A stretch of DNA of 8,897 nucleotides from an uncultured bacterium (GCA_903918555.1 CAIXEV010000630.1:1-8897), one strand, 5' to 3'; counted from the stretch's first letter, positions 1 through 6,888 are shown. The notes: generated by a model from the sequence alone, not told the origin. Translations and numbers: made by a program.

Positions 1-21
1 CAATCGTCGCAGGAATCCTGT

Positions 22-27
22 CACAAT
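22..27 (+). promoter_or_regulatory. -10-like hexamer directly before eboE (leaderless start)
   Basis: CACAAT lies 6 bases before the GTG at 34, so transcription should begin at or next to the start codon. It matches four of six positions of TATAAT but lacks the first T, making it the weakest of the five such boxes here. There is no Shine-Dalgarno sequence before the GTG. The -35 region would fall at the window edge and cannot be judged. Confidence 0.45.
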
Positions 28-33
28 GGAAGC

Positions 34-1200
34 GTGAACGCGCCCTTCGCCCAACTCGCCTACTGCACGAATGTCCATCCGGGCGACACGCTCGCGCGGA
101 CGAAGTCGATGCTCGACCAGCACGCGACGCGCGTGCGCGACATCTTCGCGCCCACGGGCGAACTCGGCGTCGGCCTCTGGCTCTCCGCGCAGACCGCGCG
201 CGAACTGCTCACCGAGACGGACGGCGTCGCGCGCTTCCGCGACTGGCTCGCCGAGCGGCATCTCGCGGCGCGCACGCTCAACGGCTTCCCGTACGGCGAT
301 TTCCACCACGAGACGGTGAAAACGCGCGTCTACCACCCGCACTGGGCCGATCCGAACCGCTCGCTCTACACGCTCGACCTCGCGAAGATCCTCGTCGCGC
401 TCGTCGCGCCCGGCACGCGCACCGTGTCGATCTCGACCGTTCCGATCGGCTGGCGCAGCGACTTCACCAACGAAGGTTGCGGCGCGAGCGTCGGCCTCGC
501 GACCGCGCAGCTCGAGTGGATCGCGGAGAAGCTCGCCGAACTCGAAGACGCAAGCGGCGTGCGCGTCACCGTCGACCTCGAGCCCGAGCCCGGCTGCCTG
601 CTCGACCGCGCCGAGCACGCCGTGTCGCTCTTCGACCAGTGCTTCAACTCGGACGAAACGCGCCGCCACCTTGGCGTCTGCCACGACATCTGCCACAGCG
701 CCGTGATGTTCGAGGAGCAGGACGAGGCGCTCGCGCTCTACAAGCGGCATCACATCCGCGTCGGCAAGATCCAGGTGAGCGCCGCGCTTTCGTGCCACGG
801 CGCGCCGAAGGAACTCGCCGAGCTCGCGCAGTTCGCCGAGAACCGCTACCTGCACCAGACCTGCGTGCTCGCGGGCTCGGGCGAGGTGCGCTTCTATTCC
901 GACCTCGACCTCGCGCTCGACGCGATGCCCGACGGTTTCTGGCGCACGCACTTCCATGTGCCTGTCCATCTCGACGCCATCGGCCGCCTCGGCACGACCG
1001 CAAAGGAGATCCCGAGCGCGCTCGTCATGGCGTCGCACATCGATCCGCCGTGCTTCGAGGTCGAGACCTACGCGTGGACGGTGCTGCCGCCGCATCTGCG
1101 CGAACGCGACCTCGCCGCGGGCATCGCGAAGGAACTCGCGTGGACACGCGACGCGCTCATCGACGCGGGCTTCACGGTCGACGCGGAGCGCGCGCGATGA
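34..1200 (+). CDS. eboE: EboE-like metabolite traffic protein (TIM-barrel, sugar-isomerase fold)
   Basis: A 388-residue protein recognised as EboE, a TIM-barrel protein related to xylose-isomerase-like enzymes and encoded in ebo clusters. These clusters are linked to moving small metabolites across the inner membrane; the exact reaction of EboE is not established. Seen in the sequence: AYCTNVHPGD near residue 9, NGFPYG at 83-88, DLEPEPGC at 181-188, CHDICH at 216-221, VGKIQ at 243-247, HVPVH at 308-312 and EVETYAW from 342. The acidic and histidine residues in these motifs are plausible metal ligands, by analogy with the fold. The GTG start is preceded by a -10-like box and no ribosome binding site, and the protein begins at the usual distance from the AYCTNVHPG motif. 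Its stop overlaps the start of eboC (ATGA), so the two should be cotranscribed and translationally coupled. Confidence 0.9.
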   Translation: MNAPFAQLAYCTNVHPGDTLARTKSMLDQHATRVRDIFAPTGELGVGLWLSAQTARELLTETDGVARFRDWLAERHLAARTLNGFPYGDFHHETVKTRVYHPHWADPNRSLYTLDLAKILVALVAPGTRTVSISTVPIGWRSDFTNEGCGASVGLATAQLEWIAEKLAELEDASGVRVTVDLEPEPGCLLDRAEHAVSLFDQCFNSDETRRHLGVCHDICHSAVMFEEQDEALALYKRHHIRVGKIQVSAALSCHGAPKELAELAQFAENRYLHQTCVLAGSGEVRFYSDLDLALDAMPDGFWRTHFHVPVHLDAIGRLGTTAKEIPSALVMASHIDPPCFEVETYAWTVLPPHLRERDLAAGIAKELAWTRDALIDAGFTVDAERAR

Positions 1201-2243
1201 GCCGCGCCCGCGCGTGGCTCGAGATCATGCGCATCTCGAATGCGCCGACCGTGGTGTCGAACGCGATCGCGGGCGGCGTGCTCGGCTTCTACGCCAAGGG
1301 CGGGGCGGACAGCCTCGATCTCCTCGACGCACGATGGATCATCATCCTCGCGCCCCTCTGCTGCTACATCGGCGGCATGGTGCTCAACGACGCGTTCGAC
1401 GCCCGAATCGACGCGCGCGAGCGCCCCGAGCGGCCGATTCCGAGCGGGCGTATCTCTCGCGGCGCTGCGTTCGTCGTGGGCGCACTGCTCCTGCTCGGCG
1501 GCATCGCGTTCGCGGCGGCAACCGGTTCGATGCTCGCCACCCTCGCGACCGCCGTACTCGCGATCGCCGTCCTCGCCTACGACACGGTTCATTCCTACAC
1601 CGCCGCTTCGGTCGTGCTGCTCGCGGCCTGCCGCGCACTGGCCGCGATCATTCCGATGGCCGCGTTCGCGACCGATGCGCAGACGATCGCTTCGAGCGGC
1701 ATCCTCGCGCACCCGGCGGCGCTCGCGGTCTGGACGCTGCTTCTCTCGATCCTCGCGCGCGGCGAGGTCGCTGCGCCGCGCGCGCCGTTCCCCCCCTGCC
1801 CTTGGTGCGGGCATCCGATGCTCTCCGACGCGGACGCGTGCAGCGAGTGCGGAAAGAAGCCAAATCCAGCGGTCGCCGAGACCCGCGCAAGCCAGCGCGC
1901 GCTTGCCCTCGATATGTGGCGTCTCTTGCTGATGCCTGCGCTCGCGGCCGCCTTCATGCTGTTCCTTCCGAGGAGCCCCGTCACATTCGAGAACTTCAGC
2001 GGACCGAAGGGACCGGCCCTTGCCATGCTCGCCGCGATCGGGCTCTCCGTGTTCCTGATCTTCGAGGCACGACGGCGAGCGCGCGGCTACATCGGCACGC
2101 CGCAGTTCGTGGGGTTCCTGATCGCGGTGCTCGCGGGCATCGACGCCATCGCGCTCGTGAACATCGGGCAGCCGCTTGCCCTTGCCTGCGCGGTTTGCTT
2201 CATCGTGACGATCGTGCTGCAGCGCCGCATCGCGGGCAGCTGA
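1197..2243 (+). CDS. eboC: EboC-like UbiA-family prenyltransferase with an inserted zinc-ribbon motif
   Basis: A 348-residue polytopic membrane protein of the UbiA prenyltransferase superfamily, placed as EboC by sequence and by eboE upstream. UbiA enzymes transfer prenyl groups using two Asp-rich motifs that hold magnesium-diphosphate. The first motif is intact: N64-D65-x-x-D68-x-x-x-D72 followed by RPIPSG at 79-84. I see no normal second Asp motif; the matching region reads LARGEV at 186-191, so transferase activity is uncertain. Directly after it, in what should be a loop between membrane helices, are two CxxC pairs (C201/C204 and C215/C218) 10 residues apart, as in a small zinc ribbon. 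I do not recall this in typical EboC. Hydrophobic segments span most of the rest. The start is the ATG sharing ATGA with the eboE stop; no separate promoter is needed. Confidence 0.87.
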   Translation: MSRARAWLEIMRISNAPTVVSNAIAGGVLGFYAKGGADSLDLLDARWIIILAPLCCYIGGMVLNDAFDARIDARERPERPIPSGRISRGAAFVVGALLLLGGIAFAAATGSMLATLATAVLAIAVLAYDTVHSYTAASVVLLAACRALAAIIPMAAFATDAQTIASSGILAHPAALAVWTLLLSILARGEVAAPRAPFPPCPWCGHPMLSDADACSECGKKPNPAVAETRASQRALALDMWRLLLMPALAAAFMLFLPRSPVTFENFSGPKGPALAMLAAIGLSVFLIFEARRRARGYIGTPQFVGFLIAVLAGIDAIALVNIGQPLALACAVCFIVTIVLQRRIAGS

Positions 2244-2368
2244 CTGCAACGCGCAGCGCGCGGCGCGAAAAATCTCTCCGTAAAAACTACGGACTTCGGC
2301 GAAGCGCGATTTCGCATGCCCATGATGCACCCATCGCGCACCGCGTCGTGCGGCGCGCAGCAATTCAA

Positions 2369-2383
2369 CCGGGCCTTGCCCGG
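2369..2383 (+). other. Perfect 6-bp hairpin in the leader of the lipoprotein gene
   Basis: CCGGGC and GCCCGG are separated by the 3-base loop CTT. The 3' arm runs into the purine tract GGGGAAAGG, which could serve as ribosome binding site for the alternative ATG at 2399. Small hairpins also occur at 2278-2292 (CCGTA/TACGG) and around 2295-2313. None has a T-tract, so none is a clear terminator for eboC. I see no convincing promoter in 2244-2368, so this gene may be read through from eboC. Confidence 0.4.
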
Positions 2384-2416
2384 GGAAAGGGAAACGCCAT
2401 GCCGATTCGCACGGTT

Positions 2417-2422
2417 GGAGGA
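2417..2422 (+). promoter_or_regulatory. Strong Shine-Dalgarno sequence that decides the lipoprotein start
   Basis: GGAGGA lies 6 bases before the ATG at 2429. It is a better ribosome site than the one before the in-frame ATG at 2399, and it gives a signal peptide of ordinary length. It contrasts with the absence of such sites at the housekeeping genes in this window. Confidence 0.6.
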
Positions 2423-2428
2423 CTTCTC

Positions 2429-3193
2429 ATGGGCGCGGCCGCATCGCCGCGGCGAAGTCTGCTGGTTCTCGTCGCAGGAAGCACCATCGGTCTCGGCAGC
2501 GCGCTGGCGCTGCAAGGGTGCGAGACCATGGGCGGTCTCATCGCCACGGCCGTCCATGTGTGCGTGCCCGTCGTCCGCTCGCTTCTCAACCTGCCGCTTT
2601 CCGACCTGCCCGCCGGGTACACCTCGTGCGGCGATCCGAAGGTCTGGGAGGAGAAGGGCTACTCGGCCAGCTTCTGCTTCTACTGCTCGCCGCTCGATCC
2701 GCAGAAGGTCTATATGCAGATGAACTGCCAGGGCGACTACTACCCGCTCACGCTCCGCCCGATCGGTTCACCGAAGCCCATCGAGGTCTACGAAGGCGTC
2801 CATCTCGAGAAGCTCACTTGCGAGGAGCAGCTGCTCATGCGCGCGCAGGCGAGCTACGACGAGTGGCGCGGCCGCGTCTCGGCGGAGTTCGAGTGCCCGA
2901 ACGCGCGCATCTTCCCCGACCCGTCGGGCTACGGTTCGCTCACGGTGACGATCGACGGCAAGACGGTCGACTTCGCGGAAGACTTCAAGGTCGGCTTCGG
3001 GCAGGTGGTCGCGATCGAGGGCAAGCTCGACGAGGTTGCGCACTACGGCATGATCTCCGGCCTCCGCGAGCTGTCGGTCCGCACGGGTCCTGTGTCGTAC
3101 ACGGCGTTCCTGAACCGCGAGGTCTCGGCCATGATGCTGTTCAGGGGCGACACCTGCGTCGACACGCGCTTCCTGTTCGCGCCGACCCCGTGA
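2429..3193 (+). CDS. Cysteine-rich predicted lipoprotein, function unknown
   Basis: A 254-residue protein I do not recognise. The N-terminus has Pro-Arg-Arg near residue 8, then a hydrophobic run and ALQGC ending at C31. That resembles a lipobox (Leu at -3, Gly at -1), although Gln at -2 is unusual. Eight further cysteines follow (45, 67, 83, 86, 100, 131, 156, 243), including CFYC at 83-86; this number suits disulfides in an exported protein. The C-terminal 90 or so residues alternate in a beta-like way (LTVTIDGKTVDF). The start at 2429 is chosen for its GGAGGA site. An ATG at 2399 with a purine-rich site would add 10 residues and make a long signal peptide. It sits between eboC and the EboF-like gene, but nothing in the protein ties it to the ebo function. 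Confidence 0.8.
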   Translation: MGAAASPRRSLLVLVAGSTIGLGSALALQGCETMGGLIATAVHVCVPVVRSLLNLPLSDLPAGYTSCGDPKVWEEKGYSASFCFYCSPLDPQKVYMQMNCQGDYYPLTLRPIGSPKPIEVYEGVHLEKLTCEEQLLMRAQASYDEWRGRVSAEFECPNARIFPDPSGYGSLTVTIDGKTVDFAEDFKVGFGQVVAIEGKLDEVAHYGMISGLRELSVRTGPVSYTAFLNREVSAMMLFRGDTCVDTRFLFAPTP

Positions 3194-3265
3194 CGCGCGA
3201 AGTCCGATCGAGCCCCTGGGGCGAGAAGATGCAGTCAACGACGCAACGCGAGATTCCCCCACGGC

Positions 3266-3300
3266 GCCCCCGTGCGCATCGCATCGATGCGCGCGGGGGC
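3266..3300 (+). other. 15-bp hairpin between the lipoprotein gene and the EboF-like gene
   Basis: Arms 3266-3280 and 3286-3300 pair over 15 bases with one G-U wobble, around the loop GCATC. It follows the lipoprotein stop by 72 bases and ends 10 bases before the -10 box at 3311, so its 3' arm covers the place where a -35 element would lie. No T-tract follows. It could stabilise the 3' end of the upstream mRNA, act as a T-poor terminator, or be a protein site at the promoter. Confidence 0.55.
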
Positions 3301-3310
3301 CGCTTCGCCG

Positions 3311-3316
3311 TACCAT
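3311..3316 (+). promoter_or_regulatory. -10-like hexamer directly before the EboF-like gene (leaderless start)
   Basis: TACCAT ends 6 bases before the GTG at 3323 and keeps the T, A and final T that matter most in a -10 element. There is no Shine-Dalgarno sequence. It supports 3323 as the start over the in-frame GTG at 3272, which lies inside the hairpin stem. No good -35 is visible. Confidence 0.5.
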
Positions 3317-3322
3317 CCATGC

Positions 3323-4792
3323 GTGGTCCGCCCAGCCGACGCTTCCAATCCCGTGTGCGTCCTCAACATCGTCGCGCTGTCGCCGAACCTGATCGGTGAC
3401 GCGACGCCGAGGCTCAAGGACTTCGCACGCAGGTCGGGCGGCGTCCGCACGCTCGTGCCGCCGCTGCCGGCCGTCACCTGCGCGTCGCAGTCGACCATGC
3501 TCACGGGCCTCGCGCCGAGCGGCCACGGCATCGTCGGCAACGGCTGGCACGACCGCGCGCTCGGCGAGGTGCAGTTCTGGAAGCAGTCGAACGGTCTCGT
3601 CCATGGCGAGAAGGTGTGGGAGACGGCGCGCCGCATCGATCCGGCGTTCACCGCGGCCAACATCTGCTGGTGGTACGCCATGCACGCGTCGACCGACGCG
3701 ATGCTGACGCCGCGGCCCATCTACAAGGCCGACGGCCGCAAGATCCCCGACTGCCTCACGACGCCTGCGGAGCTGCGCGATGAACTCCAGAAGAAGAACG
3801 GGCGGTTCCCGCTCTTCCGGTTCTGGGGGCCGATGGCCGGCATCGAGTCGACCGACTGGATCGCGCTCGCCGCGATGCATCTCCTCGAGTCGATGCGTCC
3901 GACGCTGTCGCTCGTCTACCTGCCGCACCTCGACTACGCGCTGCAGAAGGCGGGGCCCGGGCATCCGTCGATCCGGCAGGAACTGCGCGAGCTCGATCGC
4001 GTGGTCGGCGGTCTCCTCGACCGCTGCGCGAAGCTCGGCGTCACGCCGATCGTGGTCAGCGAGTACGGCATCGTGCCCGTGCGCGACGCCATCTGGCTCA
4101 ACCGCACGCTTCGCGACGCCGGCTATCTCGCCGTGCGGATCGAGGATGGGCTCGAGATCCTCGATCTCGAGCACTCGCGCGCCTTCGCGGTCGCCGACCA
4201 CCAGGTCGCGCATGTCTCCGTGCGCGATCCGGCCGATGTCGCCGAGGTCGAGCGCATCCTCGCGAGGATCGATGGCGTCGAGCGCACGCTCTCGGGCGAG
4301 GCGCGCCGCGCAGCGGGGCTCGATCACGCACGCGCAGGCGACATCGTCTGCGTCAGCGCGGCCGACCGCTGGTTCGCGTACGGCTGGTGGCTGGACGATC
4401 GAAAGGCGCCCGACTTCGCGCGCACCGTCGACATCCACCGCAAGCCCGGCTACGACCCGTGCGAGCTGTTCTACGACCCGAAGCTCGCGTGGCCCGCAGG
4501 CCGCGCGATGGCGAAACTCGCGCTCCGCAAGCTCGGGTTCCGCGCGCTCCTCGATGTGATTCCGCTCGACGCATCGCTCGTGCGCGGTTCGCACGGCCGC
4601 GCCGCGCAGGCATCGGGGTTCGACCCGGTCTTGATCGGCGAGCTCCCCGACCCGTTCCTCGAGCACTCGCTCCCGATGGGCTGCGTGCGCGACGCCATCC
4701 TCGCCGCCACGCTCGGCGCCCGCCACGCACGCGCGGTCGAAGCCGAGCTGAGTGCGCCGACGCGCGCGCTCCTGGGCGGGGCGCGCCGCTGA
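3323..4792 (+). CDS. eboF: EboF-like alkaline phosphatase superfamily protein
   Basis: A 489-residue protein of the type I phosphodiesterase/nucleotide pyrophosphatase group in the alkaline phosphatase superfamily, close to the members found in ebo clusters. The superfamily normally uses a Thr or Ser nucleophile and two divalent metals to cleave phosphate, phosphodiester or phosphonate bonds. Seen here: LPAVTCASQSTMLTG with the likely nucleophile T52, GHGIVGNGW just after it, YLPHLDY with D204, SEYG at 246-249, ADHQVAH from 291, and IHRKPGYDP with H372. Several usual metal ligands differ: the DGLR-type Asp near the N-terminus is absent (VALSPN), the His four residues after D204 is Gln, and SDHG reads SEYG. 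From memory, SEYG recurs in this subfamily. The phosphatase label is therefore about fold, not proven activity. The stop overlaps the next start (TGATG). Confidence 0.85.
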   Translation: MVRPADASNPVCVLNIVALSPNLIGDATPRLKDFARRSGGVRTLVPPLPAVTCASQSTMLTGLAPSGHGIVGNGWHDRALGEVQFWKQSNGLVHGEKVWETARRIDPAFTAANICWWYAMHASTDAMLTPRPIYKADGRKIPDCLTTPAELRDELQKKNGRFPLFRFWGPMAGIESTDWIALAAMHLLESMRPTLSLVYLPHLDYALQKAGPGHPSIRQELRELDRVVGGLLDRCAKLGVTPIVVSEYGIVPVRDAIWLNRTLRDAGYLAVRIEDGLEILDLEHSRAFAVADHQVAHVSVRDPADVAEVERILARIDGVERTLSGEARRAAGLDHARAGDIVCVSAADRWFAYGWWLDDRKAPDFARTVDIHRKPGYDPCELFYDPKLAWPAGRAMAKLALRKLGFRALLDVIPLDASLVRGSHGRAAQASGFDPVLIGELPDPFLEHSLPMGCVRDAILAATLGARHARAVEAELSAPTRALLGGARR

Positions 4793-5565
4793 TGCGCGTG
4801 TTCTGGTCGATCATCGCGCTGCTCGCGGCACTCGGCGTGTGGTTCGTCCTGTCCGCCCCAACTCGCCCGTCATCCGAGCGCAGCGCGGTCATCGACGCGC
4901 CCATCGCGCCGTCACCCCCAGCCACGCCCTCGGCCAGCGCAGCATCGGCGCCAAACCCCGCGCCCGCGCCCACTCCCGCGCCCACGCCCACACCCGCCGC
5001 CGATCCCCTCGGCACCGCGATCACCCAGGCGCTCCTCGGACCCGCCGCCAGCGACCAGTCGGCGCAGACGCCGGTCGCCCGCGATGCCCGCTCGCCCAAC
5101 GACATCACGCGCCGCATCGACGCGCGAACCATCGAGCTCGACGGCCGCTACCGCGTGGTCGGAAACGGCAGCATCGACGACCCCTACCGCATCTCGTGGG
5201 AACTCCTCACCTCCGCGGGCCCCTTCATCGACCCCGCGCAGCAGGCGCTCACGCCGCCGCCGTGGGTGCGCGCCCTCGAGGGCAGCTACATCGAGATCTC
5301 CGCGTACTACTCGACCGCGCTGCGCGTCGCGACGACCAAGCATGTGCTGCTCACGCTCAACCGCTGGGACGGCTGCTGCATCGGCCTCCCGCCGACGCCA
5401 TTCGACGCGATCGACGCCAACCTCGCCGCGCCGCTCGACATGAACGGCAAGCATCTCTTCCGCTTCGGCACCTTCCGCGGCCGCCTCATCGTCGAGCCCT
5501 TCTCCGCGGGCACCTACCTCCTCGGCCTCTACCGCCTCGAGGACGCAGCGTTCGTCACGCGGTGA
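4792..5565 (+). CDS. Membrane-anchored proline-linker protein with DUF3299-like domain
   Basis: A 257-residue protein that begins on the last base of the EboF-like stop codon, so it is coupled to that gene. Residues 4-21 form one hydrophobic segment after a single Arg, which fits an uncleaved anchor or signal peptide. Residues 24 to 75 or so are almost all Pro, Ala, Thr and Ser, including PAP and PTP repeats, and look like a disordered linker. The C-terminal 140 or so residues look globular and carry WDGCCIGLPPTP from residue 192 (adjacent cysteines C195/C196), then FGTFRGRL and a GLYRLEDA end. The double cysteine followed by Pro-Pro resembles the DUF3299 family, whose function is unknown to me. 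The domain would face the periplasm. Whether it works with the EboF-like protein is only suggested by the overlap. Confidence 0.75.
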   Translation: MRVFWSIIALLAALGVWFVLSAPTRPSSERSAVIDAPIAPSPPATPSASAASAPNPAPAPTPAPTPTPAADPLGTAITQALLGPAASDQSAQTPVARDARSPNDITRRIDARTIELDGRYRVVGNGSIDDPYRISWELLTSAGPFIDPAQQALTPPPWVRALEGSYIEISAYYSTALRVATTKHVLLTLNRWDGCCIGLPPTPFDAIDANLAAPLDMNGKHLFRFGTFRGRLIVEPFSAGTYLLGLYRLEDAAFVTR

Positions 5566-5589
5566 TTTCGCGCAGGCCCCCCGCGCGGC

Positions 5590-5595
5590 TACGCT
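5590..5595 (+). promoter_or_regulatory. -10-like hexamer directly before dusB (leaderless start)
   Basis: TACGCT ends 6 bases before the GTG at 5602. TTTCGC at 5566-5571, 18 bases upstream, could be a weak -35. No Shine-Dalgarno sequence is present. The box lies in the 36-base gap after the previous gene, so dusB probably has its own promoter. Confidence 0.5.
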
Positions 5596-5601
5596 GTCAC
5601 C

Positions 5602-6687
5602 GTGCTCCGCATCGGTCCCGTCCAACTCGCCTCGAAGATGCTCCTCGCGCCGATCGCGGGGCACACCGACCTCGCGTTCCGCATCCTCTGCCGCGAGCAG
5701 GGCGGCGTCGGCATCGCCTACACCGACCTCCTCAATTCCCACGCGATCCTGCGCGAGACCCGCCGCACGCTCGACCTCGCCAAGACGAACGAATTCGACC
5801 GCCCGTGCGGCATGCAGCTCTACGGCAATTCCGAGGATCCACTGCCCGAGGCCGCGCGCTGGGCGGTCGACCGCGGCGCGCAGGTCGTCGACATCAACAT
5901 GGGCTGCCCCGTCGACAAGGTCGCGAAGAAGAACGGCGGCAGCCTGCTGCTCCGCGACTGCGGCAGCACCACGCTCCTCGCCGCGCGCATCGTGCAGGCG
6001 GTCGAGCGCCACTCGGGCGGACGCGTGCCCGTCACCGCCAAGATGCGCCTCGGCTGGGACCCGGATCACATGGTCGCGCCGATCCTCGCGCGCCAGCTCG
6101 CCGATGTCGGCATCGCCGCCGTCACCGTCCACGGCCGCTACACCGTGCAGTACTTCTCAGGCAAGGCCGATTGGAACGCGATCCGCCAGGTGGTCGAGGC
6201 CGTTCCGCAGATCCCGATCATCGGCAACGGCGATGTCAGCGAACCAGAGCACGCCGCGGCGCTGATCGCGACCACCGGCTGCGCAGGCGTCATGGTCGCG
6301 CGCGGCGCGATGCGCACGCCGTGGATCTTCCGCCGCGCCGATGAACTGCTGCGCACGGGCCAAGTCGGTCCCGAGCCAACGGTCGCAGAGAAGCTCCGCG
6401 TCGTCCTCAGGCACCTCGAGCTCAGCGCCGAACACGAAGGCGAGACCCGCACGGTCATCCGCATGCGGCAGCACATCGCCTGGTACGGAAAGTCGATGGG
6501 GCACATCAAGCCCCTCAAGGAGGCGATCCGCACCTCGACCTCGGTCGCCGAGATGCGAGCCGCCCTCCTCGCCGCCGAGGACGAGTACGCACGACTCGAA
6601 GGCCCCCTGGTCCCCCGCGCGAGGCGCTCCGAGGCGCTTCCGGGCCGCGAAGACCTCGCCGAAACCGATTCCGACGCGCGCTTCTAG
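5602..6687 (+). CDS. dusB: tRNA-dihydrouridine synthase, DusB type
   Basis: A 361-residue FMN-dependent enzyme that reduces specific uridines of tRNA to dihydrouridine with NADPH. The N-terminal TIM barrel shows all the family marks: LAPIAGHTD at 15-23, NMGCP with the catalytic C102, VTAKMRLGWD near 148, VHGRYTVQYFSGKADW from 176, the phosphate-binding IIGNGD around 209-211, and GVMVARGAM around 230-237 followed by PWIF. The helical tRNA-binding part includes HIAWYGK from 291. The His-Gly-Arg motif is followed by Tyr where many DusB proteins have Thr. The last 35 or so residues (charged, with ARRSE) extend past the usual end. The GTG start fits the family's usual N-terminus and the -10 box just upstream. 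The gene is flanked by unrelated genes, as often with housekeeping enzymes in planctomycetes. Confidence 0.97.
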   Translation: MLRIGPVQLASKMLLAPIAGHTDLAFRILCREQGGVGIAYTDLLNSHAILRETRRTLDLAKTNEFDRPCGMQLYGNSEDPLPEAARWAVDRGAQVVDINMGCPVDKVAKKNGGSLLLRDCGSTTLLAARIVQAVERHSGGRVPVTAKMRLGWDPDHMVAPILARQLADVGIAAVTVHGRYTVQYFSGKADWNAIRQVVEAVPQIPIIGNGDVSEPEHAAALIATTGCAGVMVARGAMRTPWIFRRADELLRTGQVGPEPTVAEKLRVVLRHLELSAEHEGETRTVIRMRQHIAWYGKSMGHIKPLKEAIRTSTSVAEMRAALLAAEDEYARLEGPLVPRARRSEALPGREDLAETDSDARF

Positions 6688-6739
6688 GACGGAATGCGTG
6701 CGCAGAATGCATCGATTTAGGCAATTTTCCTAACGGGAT

Positions 6740-6767
6740 TTGCCCCGAGGTCGCCTTGGGGTACTTT
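6740..6767 (+). promoter_or_regulatory. Possible promoter with an inverted repeat in its spacer
   Basis: TTGCCC at 6740-6745 and TACTTT at 6762-6767, 16 bases apart, are the best sigma-70-like pair before the PEP-CTERM-like gene. The start would be near 6774. The spacer is nearly filled by an inverted repeat, 6743-6750 against 6754-6761 (CCCCGAGG and CCTTGGGG, 8 pairs with one G-U, loop TCG). A second perfect repeat, CTTTGA/TCAAAG at 6764-6778, overlaps the -10. These could be operators. Alternatively both are RNA hairpins, the first being the 3' end of the dusB transcript; no T-tract supports that. Confidence 0.35.
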
Positions 6768-6780
6768 GAGAGTCAAAGGG

Positions 6781-6876
6781 CCGCGCCTCGTGCGCGGAAA
6801 AAGGGTTGGCTTTGTCGGCGGGAACCGACGGAGCCATAAGTTTGAGGGAGGAACACGAGCTTCACGCTCGCGTTCC
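6781..6876 (+). promoter_or_regulatory. Structured 5' leader with three consecutive hairpins
   Basis: Three stems follow one another before the PEP-CTERM-like gene. The first is 6781-6786 with 6792-6797 (CCGCGC/GCGCGG, loop CTCGT). The second is 6807-6818 with 6825-6836, a 12-pair stem with two G-U pairs and the loop CGGGAA. The third is 6850-6860 with 6866-6876, GGAAC and CGAGC arms with one A/C mismatch and the loop TTCAC. The Shine-Dalgarno region follows at 6883. Wobble pairs in the longest stem suggest RNA rather than DNA structure. I could not match it to a riboswitch class I know. It may control translation or stabilise the mRNA. Confidence 0.5.
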
Positions 6877-6882
6877 AATGTA

Positions 6883-6888
6883 GGGAGG
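6883..6888 (+). promoter_or_regulatory. Shine-Dalgarno sequence for the PEP-CTERM-like gene
   Basis: GGGAGG lies 9 bases before the ATG at 6898. It fixes this start over the open frame that continues upstream through the hairpins, and it gives a normal signal peptide. Confidence 0.7.

Noticed and set aside
477..1196. Upstream extension of the eboC frame
   Set aside because: It is an Arg-rich shadow of eboE; UbiA similarity begins at the ATG at 1197.
956..2398. Long + strand open frame continuing upstream from the lipoprotein gene
   Set aside because: This part is Arg-rich and out of frame with eboE and eboC, which are clearly the coding genes; the signal peptide and ribosome site place the start near 2429.
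2768..4726. Open frame of about 650 codons on the minus strand
   Set aside because: It lies opposite the EboF-like gene and the lipoprotein gene, is extremely rich in Arg, Glu, Asp and Ala, and shows no family motif; it is a GC-rich shadow frame.
6717..6733. TTAGG/CCTAA inverted repeat as dusB terminator
   Set aside because: The stem is only 5 AT-rich pairs with a 7-base loop and no T-tract after it; it may be a weak operator at most.
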